This document shows positions 42,175-50,790 of a DNA stretch of 64,000 nucleotides, in pieces. Location of the stretch: NCBI GenBank assembly GCA_963769905.1, contig CAVYNG010000002.1, positions 620,001-684,000 of the forward strand, given 5' to 3'. Positions within the stretch are counted from its first letter, which is position 1, and every line of letters begins with the position of its first letter. The translations under genes and the position numbers were made by a program. The notes under the pieces were generated by a model. The model saw nothing but the letters and a program-made list of their open reading frames with translations. It had not been told where the DNA came from and made no database searches. The DNA comes from Bog-756 sp963769905 (GTDB lineage Bacteria; Actinomycetota; Acidimicrobiia; Acidimicrobiales; RAAP-2).

Positions 42175-43632
42175 ATGAAGTCGTACGACCGTCTGTTCAT
42201 CGGTGGGGAGTGGGTCGAACCCTCGTCCTCTTCGGTCATCGACGTGGTCTCACCCACCACCGAAGAGCTGGTCGGGAGGGTTCCCGAGGCGCAGAACGCC
42301 GACATCGACCGCGCAGTTGCAGCGGCGCGTGAGGCGTTCGACCACGGGCCCTGGCCGCGCATGACCCCGGTCGAACGTGCGGAGATTCTCACCAGGCTGG
42401 CGAACACGATCCGAGAGAACACCGACGATCTCACCACGCTGATCGCGAACGAAACGGGGTCGCCGGTGTCGTGGGGAGCGCTCGCACAGGTGTTCGCGCC
42501 GACCATGATCCTCGATTACTACGCGGGGCTCGGGTCGACGTATCCCTTCGAGACCATGAAGGACGGATTGCTCGGCCCGGTCATCATCTCGAAGGAGCCG
42601 GTCGGCGTCGTCGCGGCCATCACCCCATGGAACGTGCCCCTCTTCCTTGCCTGCGCCAAGCTGGCTCCCGCCCTCCTGTCGGGGAGCACCGTGGTCTTCA
42701 AGCCGGCACCCGAAACGCCGCTCGACGCGAACCTGCTCGCCGAAATGCTGACCGACGCCGGGCTGCCGAAGGGAGTCCTCTCCGTCGTGCCTGCAGGGCG
42801 AGAGGTCGGCGACCACCTGGTGCGACATGCGGACATCGACAAGGTCTCCTTCACCGGGTCGACTGCAGCGGGGAGGAAGATCGCAGCGGCGTGTGGCGAG
42901 AACCTGACGCGCTTCAGCCTCGAGCTGGGCGGCAAGTCGGCCGCGGTGTTGCTCGACGACGTCAACCTGGCCGACGCGCTCCCGCTCATGATGCCGAACG
43001 CCATCATGAACAACGGCGAGGCTTGTATCTCCCTGACCCGCATCCTGACGCCGCGGGACCGGTATGCCGAGGTGACCGAGGCGCTGGTCGAGCAGGTCAA
43101 GGCCCTCAAGGTCGGTGATGCGCTCGATCCCGCCACCGACGTCGGCCCTCTGATCGCCGAACGGCAGCGCGAGCGGGTCGAGGGCTACATCCGCATCGGC
43201 CAGGAAGAGGGCGCCAAGGTCGCGGTCGGTGGGGGGCGGCCCGAGGCTTTCGACAAGGGATGGTTCGTCGAGCCGACGGTCTTCGTCGACGTCGACAACT
43301 CGATGCGCATCGCGCAGGAGGAGATCTTCGGACCGGTGCTCTCGGTGATCCCCTACGACGGCGACGAGGAGGCGGTCCGCATCGCAAACGACTCGGACTA
43401 CGGTCTCTGCGGCGCCGTGTTCACGTCGGACGCCGAGCGCGGCCTCGCGGTCGCCAAGGGCGTGCGCACCGGGACCTACATGGTGAACTCCAACGTCCCG
43501 ATCGACTTCTCCTCGCCCTTCGGCGGGTTCAAGTCGTCGGGGATCGGCCGGGAGTTCGGTGAGGACGGTCTCGAGCTGTTCCTCGAGACGAAGGCCATCA
43601 ACATGCCGGCGGGGTACGGCTCCGGCGGGTGA
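42175..43632 (+). CDS. NAD(P)-dependent aldehyde dehydrogenase
   Basis: A 485-residue ALDH. The cofactor region has ITPWNVPLF and KPAPETPLDA; GSTAAGRKI, catalytic Glu250 in LELGGKSA and catalytic Cys284 in NNGEACISLTR are present, with EEIFGPVLSV and the C-terminal SPFGGFKSSGIGREFG. It resembles broad-specificity semialdehyde/betaine-type enzymes. GGGAGGA is 6 bases before the ATG. Its neighbours (F420 oxidoreductase, SnoaL-like, thioesterases further away) fit lipid or ring breakdown, but the aldehyde is unknown. The last residues are YGSGG. Confidence 0.93.
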   Translation: MKSYDRLFIGGEWVEPSSSSVIDVVSPTTEELVGRVPEAQNADIDRAVAAAREAFDHGPWPRMTPVERAEILTRLANTIRENTDDLTTLIANETGSPVSWGALAQVFAPTMILDYYAGLGSTYPFETMKDGLLGPVIISKEPVGVVAAITPWNVPLFLACAKLAPALLSGSTVVFKPAPETPLDANLLAEMLTDAGLPKGVLSVVPAGREVGDHLVRHADIDKVSFTGSTAAGRKIAAACGENLTRFSLELGGKSAAVLLDDVNLADALPLMMPNAIMNNGEACISLTRILTPRDRYAEVTEALVEQVKALKVGDALDPATDVGPLIAERQRERVEGYIRIGQEEGAKVAVGGGRPEAFDKGWFVEPTVFVDVDNSMRIAQEEIFGPVLSVIPYDGDEEAVRIANDSDYGLCGAVFTSDAERGLAVAKGVRTGTYMVNSNVPIDFSSPFGGFKSSGIGREFGEDGLELFLETKAINMPAGYGSGG

Positions 43633-43793
43633 CTCGCAGCGGACCGGGCCGACCGGCGCCCTGAGGGTCCCGGTCCCGGCGAGCGGCGTGAAGGCCCTGG
43701 TCCCCGATGGGACCGTGGCGTCTGCGAACATGGAGCGGAGGACCGCGCCTCTGCCCGCTTCGCCCTGCGAGAGGGCCCGATCCCGCACTCCTG

Positions 43794-45926
43794 ATGAGCA
43801 TTCGAGCCGCCACGACCGACGTCGGACCAGACCCGGTGGTTACCGCGCCCCGGGGACGACCGATCAGCTTCGGCTACGTGCCGGCCCTCGACGGCCTGCG
43901 GGCCATCGCGGTCTTCGGCGTCATGCTCTACCACGGGGGGGCGCCCGGGGTCGGTGGCGGCTTCCTCGGCGTCAACGTCTTCTTCGTGCTCTCGGGCTTC
44001 CTCATCACCTCGCTCTTGCTCGGGGAGTGGACGACCCGGCTCACCATCCGCCTCGGCGAGTTCTGGGCACGCCGGGCCCGGCGCCTCCTGCCGGCGCTGT
44101 TGGTGATGCTGGTCGGAGTTGCGATCTACGCGAAGGTCTTCGCCTCGCCGGGCCAGTTCCCGAACCTGCGACTCGACACCCTCTCGTCGCTGTTCTACGT
44201 GGCCAACTGGCACTTCATCTTCGCCGGGTCCAATTACTTCGACCTGACCTCGTCCTCGCCGCTCGCGCACATGTGGTCGCTCGCGATCGAGGAGCAGTTC
44301 TACATCGTCTGGCCGCCGGTGGTGCTGGTGCTGGTGCACTTCGGCGCGAAGCTCCGCCCGAGCCGGCGTCTCTGGCCGGTCCTCGGCGTCGCGATCGCCG
44401 GTGCGGTCGCCTCGGCGCTCGAGATGCGGCTCCTCTACCTGCACGGCGCCTCGGTCACCCGCCTCTACGAGGGGACCGACACCCGGAGCCAGGACATCTT
44501 GGTGGGTGCGGTCCTCGCGATCGCGCTGGCCATGTGGGCGCGGGCGCGGGCTGCGCTGCCGGCCGGGTCACCGCCTGCGGCTCGCCGCGGCCGCTCGCTC
44601 AAGCCGATCGCGGCCTGGGAGATCGCCTCGCCGTCGACGAGGGCCCTCCTCCAGCTGGTCGGCTTCGCCGCGGTGGCGACGGGTGCCTATCTCTGGTCGC
44701 GGCTCACCGGACCGAGCGCATGGCTCTTCGAAGGCGGGTTCTTCGCCTTCGCGATCCTCGTGGCCGCGGTGATCTTCTGCGTGCTCACCGCCCAGGCCGC
44801 CCCCTTGTCGCGCGCCCTCGGCAACCAGCTCTTCCGCTACCTCGGCAAGATCTCCTACGGCACCTACCTCTGGCACTTCCCGCTGTTCGCCCTCTTCTCG
44901 GCCGAACGGGTCCACCTCTACGGACTACCGCTCCTCGCGGTGCGCATCGGCATCACCCTCCTCGTCGCGACCGCCTCCTTCTACCTGGTCGAAGAGCCGG
45001 TCCGTCGGGGTCGGGTCCGTTCCTTCACCGAGTGGCGGGCCTGGCTGCTCACCTCGGTCGCCTTCCTCGGGGTGGTGTCGGTCACCGTCGCGACCACCTT
45101 GCCGACCGAAGCGGGTGCCGCAGGCACGGGTCGTATCCCCGTCCCTTCGGGAGCCGCCTACCGCGGCCCTCCGGTGACGGCGACTCTCTTCGGTGACTCG
45201 CTGGCGTTCACGGCCGGCTTCGCGCTCGCGACACCCGGGGTCGCCAACGCGTACGACGTCCGGTTCCACGCCGGAGGGCTCCTCGGCTGCGGCGTGATGA
45301 CGGTCTCCGAGCAGGTCATCCACGGAACCGAGAACCGCCCGTATTCGGCTTGCAATGCGTCGGCCCCGGCCTCGAAGCAGTGGCCGGCGATCTGGTCGGG
45401 GTGGCTCTCGTCCACCCGTCCGAACGTGGTGCTGCTGATGGCCGGCAGATGGGAGGTTTCGGACCAGGTGATCGACGGCCAGATGATGCATATCGGGGAG
45501 CCGGCCTACGACGCGATCCTCCGCGCAGACCTCGAGAATGCGATCGGAGTCGTCACGTCGACCGGCGCGTACCTGATGCTGCTCACCGCGCCGTGTACCA
45601 GCAGTGGCGAGCAACCGAACGGCCAACCCTGGCCGGAGGACTCGTCCTCGCGGCGCCTCCTCTACGACCAGATGCTCCGGCAGGTGGCCGCCGCGCACCC
45701 GCGCAACGTGGAGGTCGACGACTTCGGCGCGCAGGTCTGCCCCGGAGGCACGTTCACCTCGACGGTCGACGGCGTGACCGTCCGTCTTGCCGACGGGGTG
45801 CACTTCCCGGGTGACCCCGGGGGCACCGTGCCGGTCCTGCCGGCGGCGAAGTGGCTGGCGTGGAAGCTCTTCCCCGAGGCGGTACGGGTCGGGCGGCTCC
45901 AGATGGCCGGGATGCCGCTTCGGTGA
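43794..45926 (+). CDS. Acyltransferase-3/SGNH O-acyltransferase, copy A (OafA-like)
   Basis: A 710-residue membrane enzyme. Residues 15-445 form an acyltransferase-3 domain of ten or more hydrophobic segments, with the signature His in MLYHGG, FFVLSGFLIT, RRARRLLPAL and WSLAIEEQFYIVWP. An extracellular SGNH-like domain follows: GDS at 467-469 and DGVH at 667-670 supply Ser, Asp and His. Such two-domain proteins acetylate cell-wall or surface glycans. The membrane half is almost identical in DNA to that of the next gene. ATG 43794 is used; ATG 43707 is possible. Confidence 0.9.
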   Translation: MSIRAATTDVGPDPVVTAPRGRPISFGYVPALDGLRAIAVFGVMLYHGGAPGVGGGFLGVNVFFVLSGFLITSLLLGEWTTRLTIRLGEFWARRARRLLPALLVMLVGVAIYAKVFASPGQFPNLRLDTLSSLFYVANWHFIFAGSNYFDLTSSSPLAHMWSLAIEEQFYIVWPPVVLVLVHFGAKLRPSRRLWPVLGVAIAGAVASALEMRLLYLHGASVTRLYEGTDTRSQDILVGAVLAIALAMWARARAALPAGSPPAARRGRSLKPIAAWEIASPSTRALLQLVGFAAVATGAYLWSRLTGPSAWLFEGGFFAFAILVAAVIFCVLTAQAAPLSRALGNQLFRYLGKISYGTYLWHFPLFALFSAERVHLYGLPLLAVRIGITLLVATASFYLVEEPVRRGRVRSFTEWRAWLLTSVAFLGVVSVTVATTLPTEAGAAGTGRIPVPSGAAYRGPPVTATLFGDSLAFTAGFALATPGVANAYDVRFHAGGLLGCGVMTVSEQVIHGTENRPYSACNASAPASKQWPAIWSGWLSSTRPNVVLLMAGRWEVSDQVIDGQMMHIGEPAYDAILRADLENAIGVVTSTGAYLMLLTAPCTSSGEQPNGQPWPEDSSSRRLLYDQMLRQVAAAHPRNVEVDDFGAQVCPGGTFTSTVDGVTVRLADGVHFPGDPGGTVPVLPAAKWLAWKLFPEAVRVGRLQMAGMPLR
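43843..45124 (+). repeat. Long direct repeat, unit 1
   Basis: 43843-44563 equals 45981-46701, and 44584-45124 equals 46812-47352, the latter with a single difference noticed by eye (G44681 against C46909). The unit covers the whole acyltransferase-3 half of copy A. Confidence 0.9.
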
Positions 45927-48220
45927 GCCCGGGACGCCACTCGGCGGCCGGCGCCCGTGAGGCGCGGATTCCCGCACACGCCGCGCCCCGGGGACGACCG
46001 ATCAGCTTCGGCTACGTGCCGGCCCTCGACGGCCTGCGGGCCATCGCGGTCTTCGGCGTCATGCTCTACCACGGGGGGGCGCCCGGGGTCGGTGGCGGCT
46101 TCCTCGGCGTCAACGTCTTCTTCGTGCTCTCGGGCTTCCTCATCACCTCGCTCTTGCTCGGGGAGTGGACGACCCGGCTCACCATCCGCCTCGGCGAGTT
46201 CTGGGCACGCCGGGCCCGGCGCCTCCTGCCGGCGCTGTTGGTGATGCTGGTCGGAGTTGCGATCTACGCGAAGGTCTTCGCCTCGCCGGGCCAGTTCCCG
46301 AACCTGCGACTCGACACCCTCTCGTCGCTGTTCTACGTGGCCAACTGGCACTTCATCTTCGCCGGGTCCAATTACTTCGACCTGACCTCGTCCTCGCCGC
46401 TCGCGCACATGTGGTCGCTCGCGATCGAGGAGCAGTTCTACATCGTCTGGCCGCCGGTGGTGCTGGTGCTGGTGCACTTCGGCGCGAAGCTCCGCCCGAG
46501 CCGGCGTCTCTGGCCGGTCCTCGGCGTCGCGATCGCCGGTGCGGTCGCCTCGGCGCTCGAGATGCGGCTCCTCTACCTGCACGGCGCCTCGGTCACCCGC
46601 CTCTACGAGGGGACCGACACCCGGAGCCAGGACATCTTGGTGGGTGCGGTCCTCGCGATCGCGCTGGCCATGTGGGCGCGGGCGCGGGCTGCGCTGCCGG
46701 CTCGGCCGATACCCGACGGTCGGGCGGTGGGGCGCTTCGATCGCGTCCATCCGGCCGCCGGAACCCTCGGGACGGTGCCGCCTCGACCCCACCGCCGTGA
46801 CCTGCACCGCCGCCGCGGCCGCTCGCTCAAGCCGATCGCGGCCTGGGAGATCGCCTCGCCGTCGACGAGGGCCCTCCTCCAGCTGGTCGGCTTCGCCGCG
46901 GTGGCGACCGGTGCCTATCTCTGGTCGCGGCTCACCGGACCGAGCGCATGGCTCTTCGAAGGCGGGTTCTTCGCCTTCGCGATCCTCGTGGCCGCGGTGA
47001 TCTTCTGCGTGCTCACCGCCCAGGCCGCCCCCTTGTCGCGCGCCCTCGGCAACCAGCTCTTCCGCTACCTCGGCAAGATCTCCTACGGCACCTACCTCTG
47101 GCACTTCCCGCTGTTCGCCCTCTTCTCGGCCGAACGGGTCCACCTCTACGGACTACCGCTCCTCGCGGTGCGCATCGGCATCACCCTCCTCGTCGCGACC
47201 GCCTCCTTCTACCTGGTCGAAGAGCCGGTCCGTCGGGGTCGGGTCCGTTCCTTCACCGAGTGGCGGGCCTGGCTGCTCACCTCGGTCGCCTTCCTCGGGG
47301 TGGTGTCGGTCACCGTCGCGACCACCTTGCCGACCGAAGCGGGTGCCGCAGGAACGATCCGGGTGGTGGGAGCGCAGTACACGGGACCGCCGGTGCGGGT
47401 CGCGATCTTCGGTGACTCGGTGGCCTGGCGACTGGGGTTCGCGATGCAGGCGAGCCAACCGGAGAACAGCTACGACGTGAACGTCGACAACAGCGCGATC
47501 GTCGGTTGCGGGGTGCTCCGGAGCAAGTCGTACGTCGCCCACGGGGTCGCCGACCCGGTCAATCCTGCATGCAACACGGGCTCACCGGCGCAAGAGCAGT
47601 GGCCCTCGCTGTGGAAGGCGGATCTTGCGCAGTTCGATCCGAACGTGGTCGTCGTGCTGGCCGGGCGGTGGGAGCTGTTCGACCGCGACATCGGGGGACA
47701 ATGGCTGCACATCGGTGAGCCGGGATTCGACGCCGACCTGATGCGCTCGCTCGAACAGGCGGTGCAGGTCGGGACCTCGACCGGGGCCTTGATGGTGTTG
47801 ATGACCTCGCCGTGCTTCGATTCGGGCGAGCAGGCGAACGGGGAGCCGTGGCCGGAGGACTCACCGCAGCGGCTCGCCCTCTACAACCAGATGGTTCGTC
47901 AGGTGGCGGCCGAGCACCCCTCCGACGTGCAGCTCGATGACTTCGGTGCGCAGCTTTGCCCGGGCGGACACTTCACGACCTCCTTCGAAGGCGTGCAGGT
48001 CCGAGATGGCGACGGTGTGCACGTGGTGCCGACGGCTGCTGCCGGACAGTGGCTCGATGCACACCTCCTACCCGACGTGGTGGCGGTGGGTCGCCTGCAG
48101 ATGTCCGGGCGCGAGCTCGGTGGCGCGTCGACCACCACGACGACGGCCACCACCGTCGCCGGCGCGACCGCCACCGGACCGCGCGCACGAGCCCCTGCTG
48201 GCGTTCCCCATCGCTTCTAG
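45923..48220 (+). CDS. Acyltransferase-3/SGNH O-acyltransferase, copy B (OafA-like)
   Basis: A 765-residue paralogue of the gene before it, starting at a GTG that overlaps the previous stop. The acyltransferase-3 half repeats copy A residue for residue except for a linker of 30 extra codons (around residue 262-290, Arg/Pro rich). The SGNH half has diverged: GDS at 497-499 and DGVH at 697-700 remain, but most surface residues differ, and a Thr-rich tail (STTTTTATT) follows. The pair therefore seems to offer two extracellular acceptor-binding domains on one shared membrane module. Confidence 0.9.
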   Translation: MSPGRHSAAGAREARIPAHAAPRGRPISFGYVPALDGLRAIAVFGVMLYHGGAPGVGGGFLGVNVFFVLSGFLITSLLLGEWTTRLTIRLGEFWARRARRLLPALLVMLVGVAIYAKVFASPGQFPNLRLDTLSSLFYVANWHFIFAGSNYFDLTSSSPLAHMWSLAIEEQFYIVWPPVVLVLVHFGAKLRPSRRLWPVLGVAIAGAVASALEMRLLYLHGASVTRLYEGTDTRSQDILVGAVLAIALAMWARARAALPARPIPDGRAVGRFDRVHPAAGTLGTVPPRPHRRDLHRRRGRSLKPIAAWEIASPSTRALLQLVGFAAVATGAYLWSRLTGPSAWLFEGGFFAFAILVAAVIFCVLTAQAAPLSRALGNQLFRYLGKISYGTYLWHFPLFALFSAERVHLYGLPLLAVRIGITLLVATASFYLVEEPVRRGRVRSFTEWRAWLLTSVAFLGVVSVTVATTLPTEAGAAGTIRVVGAQYTGPPVRVAIFGDSVAWRLGFAMQASQPENSYDVNVDNSAIVGCGVLRSKSYVAHGVADPVNPACNTGSPAQEQWPSLWKADLAQFDPNVVVVLAGRWELFDRDIGGQWLHIGEPGFDADLMRSLEQAVQVGTSTGALMVLMTSPCFDSGEQANGEPWPEDSPQRLALYNQMVRQVAAEHPSDVQLDDFGAQLCPGGHFTTSFEGVQVRDGDGVHVVPTAAAGQWLDAHLLPDVVAVGRLQMSGRELGGASTTTTTATTVAGATATGPRARAPAGVPHRF
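45981..47352 (+). repeat. Long direct repeat, unit 2 (with 90-bp longer linker)
   Basis: The second copy of the 1.26-kb repeat. Between its two identical blocks, 46702-46811 replaces the 20 bases 44564-44583 of unit 1. Confidence 0.9.
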
Positions 48221-48254
48221 CAGCGGCGGGCGGACTCGGTGCAGCTGCCGGCGG

Positions 48255-48722
48255 TCAGTGCGTCGACGAGGCGGGCACCGACGGCGGTGGGATCGAGTTC
48301 GGGGGCGGGATCGAAGAAGGCGGCGGGGCCTGGTTGAACACGGAGTTGTTCGCCACCCGGCACTCGGCCTGGAGGGCGGGGACGAGCTGTACCTCGGGGA
48401 CCTGACTGCTCTGCGACAGCGTGGCCATCAGCGCTTGCCACTGGTTGTCGACGTAGGTGGCCTCCGCCGCGATGGGCAGCGCGGCCACCAGCTCGACGTA
48501 GGCCTTGTGTTGCAGCTGCGCCGCGCTCGATGCGTCCTGCGAGCGGTCCGCCTGGTGGAGATAGGTGATCGAGCGACCGACGTCGCCACATGCTTGGCGG
48601 GCGAGACCGATGCCCTGGTTACCGCAGGCCGCGAGCGATGCTCCGAGCGCGATGACGACGGCGACGGCGAGGACCGCTCGCGGGCGGGCGACCCGCGCGC
48701 GGCGCGCGGTCAGCCAAGCCAA
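48255..48722 (-). CDS. Putative secreted lipoprotein, Pro-rich C-terminus
   Basis: About 155 residues. An Arg-rich start, a hydrophobic core AVLAVAVVIALGASL and lipobox LAAC predict a lipoprotein. The mature part is mainly helical with three Cys residues (including CGDVGRS and AECRV), and ends with PPPSSIPPP repeats. No ATG or GTG fits: TTG 48722 (13-base overlap with the upstream gene) or CTG 48713 are the likely starts. It is coupled to the 185-residue gene upstream. Function unknown. Confidence 0.6.
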   Translation of the reverse strand: MAWLTARRARVARPRAVLAVAVVIALGASLAACGNQGIGLARQACGDVGRSITYLHQADRSQDASSAAQLQHKAYVELVAALPIAAEATYVDNQWQALMATLSQSSQVPEVQLVPALQAECRVANNSVFNQAPPPSSIPPPNSIPPPSVPASSTH

Positions 48723-49267
48723 CTGCCGGCGGATTCGAGCAGGTACCGGCTGACGGCAAGGCAGCGGTCGAAGACGTCGCACATCATCTCTTCGCCGGCC
48801 AGCACTCGGGCGAGGGAGACCGGGGAGCGGGCAACGATGCTCAGTCGACGCTCGGCCGCGTCGGTTGCCGAGGCGTACGAATCGATCGCGGAAACCTCGA
48901 GGGGCAGCTCGATGCCCCCGACACCGGCGAGATCGATGGCGAGGCGGAGCAGGTCCGGGCCGTTGGGAAGGGGTGGGAGTGCCCAGGTGAAGATCAGCGG
49001 GAAGTGGAACTCGTCGGGCGGAGACTCGTCCTCGGGCAGCCCGAAGACCGCGTCCTCGAAGGAGAGCAGGGTACGCGGATCGACCTCGAGCGCGAGGTGG
49101 AGGTCGAGTGGACCGCCGCAACCCTCCTCGGGATGGAGCTCGACCTCCCAGACTTGCCGGAGGGAATAGGTCTCGACGAAGTGCCGCTCGTCGTGAACGT
49201 GGAACCCATGGTCGACGGAGTGGTCCTTGAGGTCGGCCACGTACCCGGCCACGTCGATGACTGCCAC
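48710..49267 (-). CDS. Hypothetical actinobacterial protein
   Basis: A 185-residue acidic protein beginning at GTG 49267: VAGYVADLKDHSVDHGFHVH, then LHPEEGCGGPLDLHLALEVDPRTLLSFED and DEFHFPLIFTWALPPLPNGP. Predicted beta strands in the first two thirds are followed by helices. I know no named family, though the pattern looks conserved. It is divergent from the inositol-monophosphatase-family gene with only 48 bp between starts, and followed by the lipoprotein gene with an overlap. Confidence 0.65.
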   Translation of the reverse strand: MAVIDVAGYVADLKDHSVDHGFHVHDERHFVETYSLRQVWEVELHPEEGCGGPLDLHLALEVDPRTLLSFEDAVFGLPEDESPPDEFHFPLIFTWALPPLPNGPDLLRLAIDLAGVGGIELPLEVSAIDSYASATDAAERRLSIVARSPVSLARVLAGEEMMCDVFDRCLAVSRYLLESAGSWLG

Positions 49268-49303
49268 AGTCCGCTCAGCCTACCGGCCGTCGGAAGCCTT
49301 CGG

Positions 49304-49309
49304 TATCGT
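49304..49309 (+). promoter_or_regulatory. -10 element (TATCGT), likely leaderless start
   Basis: TATCGT lies 6 bases before ATG 49316, with no Shine-Dalgarno sequence. Confidence 0.33.
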
Positions 49310-49315
49310 CGACCC

Positions 49316-50056
49316 ATGGACGACGCGGGGCTGCTCGAGGTGCTCCACGCTGCCGCCACGGCGGTCGCGGAGGTCCTTGGCGACCTGACCGATTGGAGCG
49401 TGGCCGGGACGCGCGCAGGTCAGTACCGCCTCGACATTGTCGCCGACGCCGCGGCGGTAGCCGTGCTCGAGGCGGCGGGCCTCGGCGTACTGTCCGAGGA
49501 ATCCGGCGCCCATCGTCCCGAGAGCCCGATCGTGGTCGCGCTCGACCCTGTCGACGGCTCGACCAACGCCTCGCGGGGCATCCCGTGGTACGCGACGAGC
49601 CTATGTGCGGTCGACCGAGAGGGATTGAGGGCATCGGTGGTCGTCAACCAGGCCAACCGCGTCCGCTACGAAGCGGTGCGCGGGAGAGGAGCGCGAAAGG
49701 ACGGTCGACCGATCGGTTCTTCGGGCTGCGAGAACTTGCGGGAGGCGATCGTGGCGTTCTCCGGGTACCCGCCCCACTACCTCGGGTGGTCGCAGTACCG
49801 GGCGTTCGGAGCTGCGGCGCTCGATCTGTGCGCGGTCGCAGAGGGAAGCCTCGACGCCTACGCGACGATCGGAGGATCGCGGCTCGGCTGCTGGGACTAC
49901 CTGGGTGGGATGCTCGTCTGCCTCGAGGCCGGCGCGGTGGTCGAAGAGTTAGGCGGGATGGAGTTGATCACGCTCAGGCACGAGGACCGGAGGCGGCCGA
50001 TGGGGGCGTCGACTCCGGGTCTCCTCGAGGCCTTCCGGGCGGCGGCGGCCCAGTAG
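49316..50056 (+). CDS. Inositol monophosphatase-family phosphatase
   Basis: A 246-residue Mg2+-dependent sugar/nucleotide phosphatase. The metal sites are visible: Glu in VLSEESGAH, DPVDGSTNASRG, and the distal Asp in CWDYLGGML. Family enzymes hydrolyse inositol phosphates, fructose-1,6-bisphosphate, histidinol phosphate or PAP, and the short, divergent sequence does not choose between them. It ends 12 bp before tRNA-Val. Confidence 0.9.
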   Translation: MDDAGLLEVLHAAATAVAEVLGDLTDWSVAGTRAGQYRLDIVADAAAVAVLEAAGLGVLSEESGAHRPESPIVVALDPVDGSTNASRGIPWYATSLCAVDREGLRASVVVNQANRVRYEAVRGRGARKDGRPIGSSGCENLREAIVAFSGYPPHYLGWSQYRAFGAAALDLCAVAEGSLDAYATIGGSRLGCWDYLGGMLVCLEAGAVVEELGGMELITLRHEDRRRPMGASTPGLLEAFRAAAAQ

Positions 50057-50068
50057 CGTTTCTCTTTC

Positions 50069-50141
50069 GGGCGTTTAGCTCAGTTGGTAGAGCAGCTGGC
50101 TTACAACCAGCAGGTCGTCGGTTCGAGTCCGGCAGCGCCCA
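50069..50141 (+). tRNA. tRNA-Val (TAC)
   Basis: A 73-nt cloverleaf: acceptor GGGCGTT with AGCGCCC (one G-T pair), anticodon stem GCTGG/CCAGC, loop CTTACAA with anticodon TAC, T loop TTCGAGT, discriminator A, CCA not encoded. The last two bases are the first two of the 15-bp direct repeat that bounds the integrated element. Confidence 0.96.
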
Positions 50142-50154
50142 CGTTGGGCCCGTC
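50140..50154 (+). repeat. 15-bp direct repeat, left (attL-like)
   Basis: CACGTTGGGCCCGTC, overlapping the last two bases of tRNA-Val; matches 59933-59947 exactly and in the same orientation. Confidence 0.75.
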
Positions 50155-50256
50155 ACACAAAGGAAGCCAGGAGCAGAGAAAGAGCGCGGAAGGCGGACAA
50201 GCAGGGGTAGGCGACGGCCGACGGCGACCGGGAAGGGAGACCGGCGGACCGGCGAC
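50155..50256 (+). repeat. Inverted repeat, left arm
   Basis: Starts ACACAAAGGAAGCCAGGAGC and matches the reverse complement of 59817-59932: the outer 26 bases are identical, the middle differs by gaps, and the inner 45 bases (GGCGACGG ... ACCGGCGGACCGGCGAC) match with about two changes. Confidence 0.85.
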
Positions 50257-50331
50257 CGGGTTGGCTATCCCCGAACGGCACTTCTGCCACACCCTTGGCC
50301 GCATGACTTCCGGCAGACCAAACACGGCAAG

Positions 50332-50613
50332 ATGGAATCCATGTCCGAGTCGATCCTCCTTGGCCTTGGTCAGGCGATAGATGGCTTCGTCGTTGGCCAG
50401 ATCAGTCTTCCGGAGCTGCAGGCACGGCTTGCCGCAGGTGCGTCCGCTCTTGATACCAGCTATTCCGAACTGGTCGAGGAACTGCGAAGGGTGGACAGCG
50501 ACCTTGAACAGATTCAGTTCACGATGCTCCAGGACGAACAAGCCCCAGCAGCCATCTTCCGTCTGGACGCCACCCGAGACGCCGTGGAGTCTGCACTCCA
50601 ACACGATGGGTAA
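50332..50613 (+). CDS. Small hypothetical acidic protein
   Basis: A 93-residue helical protein (from ATG 50332; ATG 50341 gives 90 residues) with ILLGLGQAIDGFVVGQISLPE, a likely pair of amphipathic helices (LPELQARLAAGASALDTSYSE, LVEELRRVDSDLEQIQF), and a charged end. It has no cysteines and no known domain. It is the first gene inside the integrated element; the 75 bp before it belong to the inverted-repeat side. Confidence 0.55.
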   Translation: MESMSESILLGLGQAIDGFVVGQISLPELQARLAAGASALDTSYSELVEELRRVDSDLEQIQFTMLQDEQAPAAIFRLDATRDAVESALQHDG

Positions 50614-50790
50614 TCCGTGGTGATGTGACCCCGAACGCCGGCTCGGGGTGCGTTATCGAGCGTGGCTGACCGGCACATGTGTGGCACCTGTCCGCCGGAA
50701 TCGCATCGACCGACCCATTCCATGACCGGCCCGGCAGGCAGCTACCCCGAGGTGTAGAAAGTCGATGCAGTTGGGCCGAAGGGAGTCACC

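Noticed and set aside
43457..47143. Two long reverse-strand frames (about 322 and 493 codons) nearly identical to each other
   Set aside because: They mirror the duplicated acyltransferase DNA; their similarity comes from the repeat and they have no domains.
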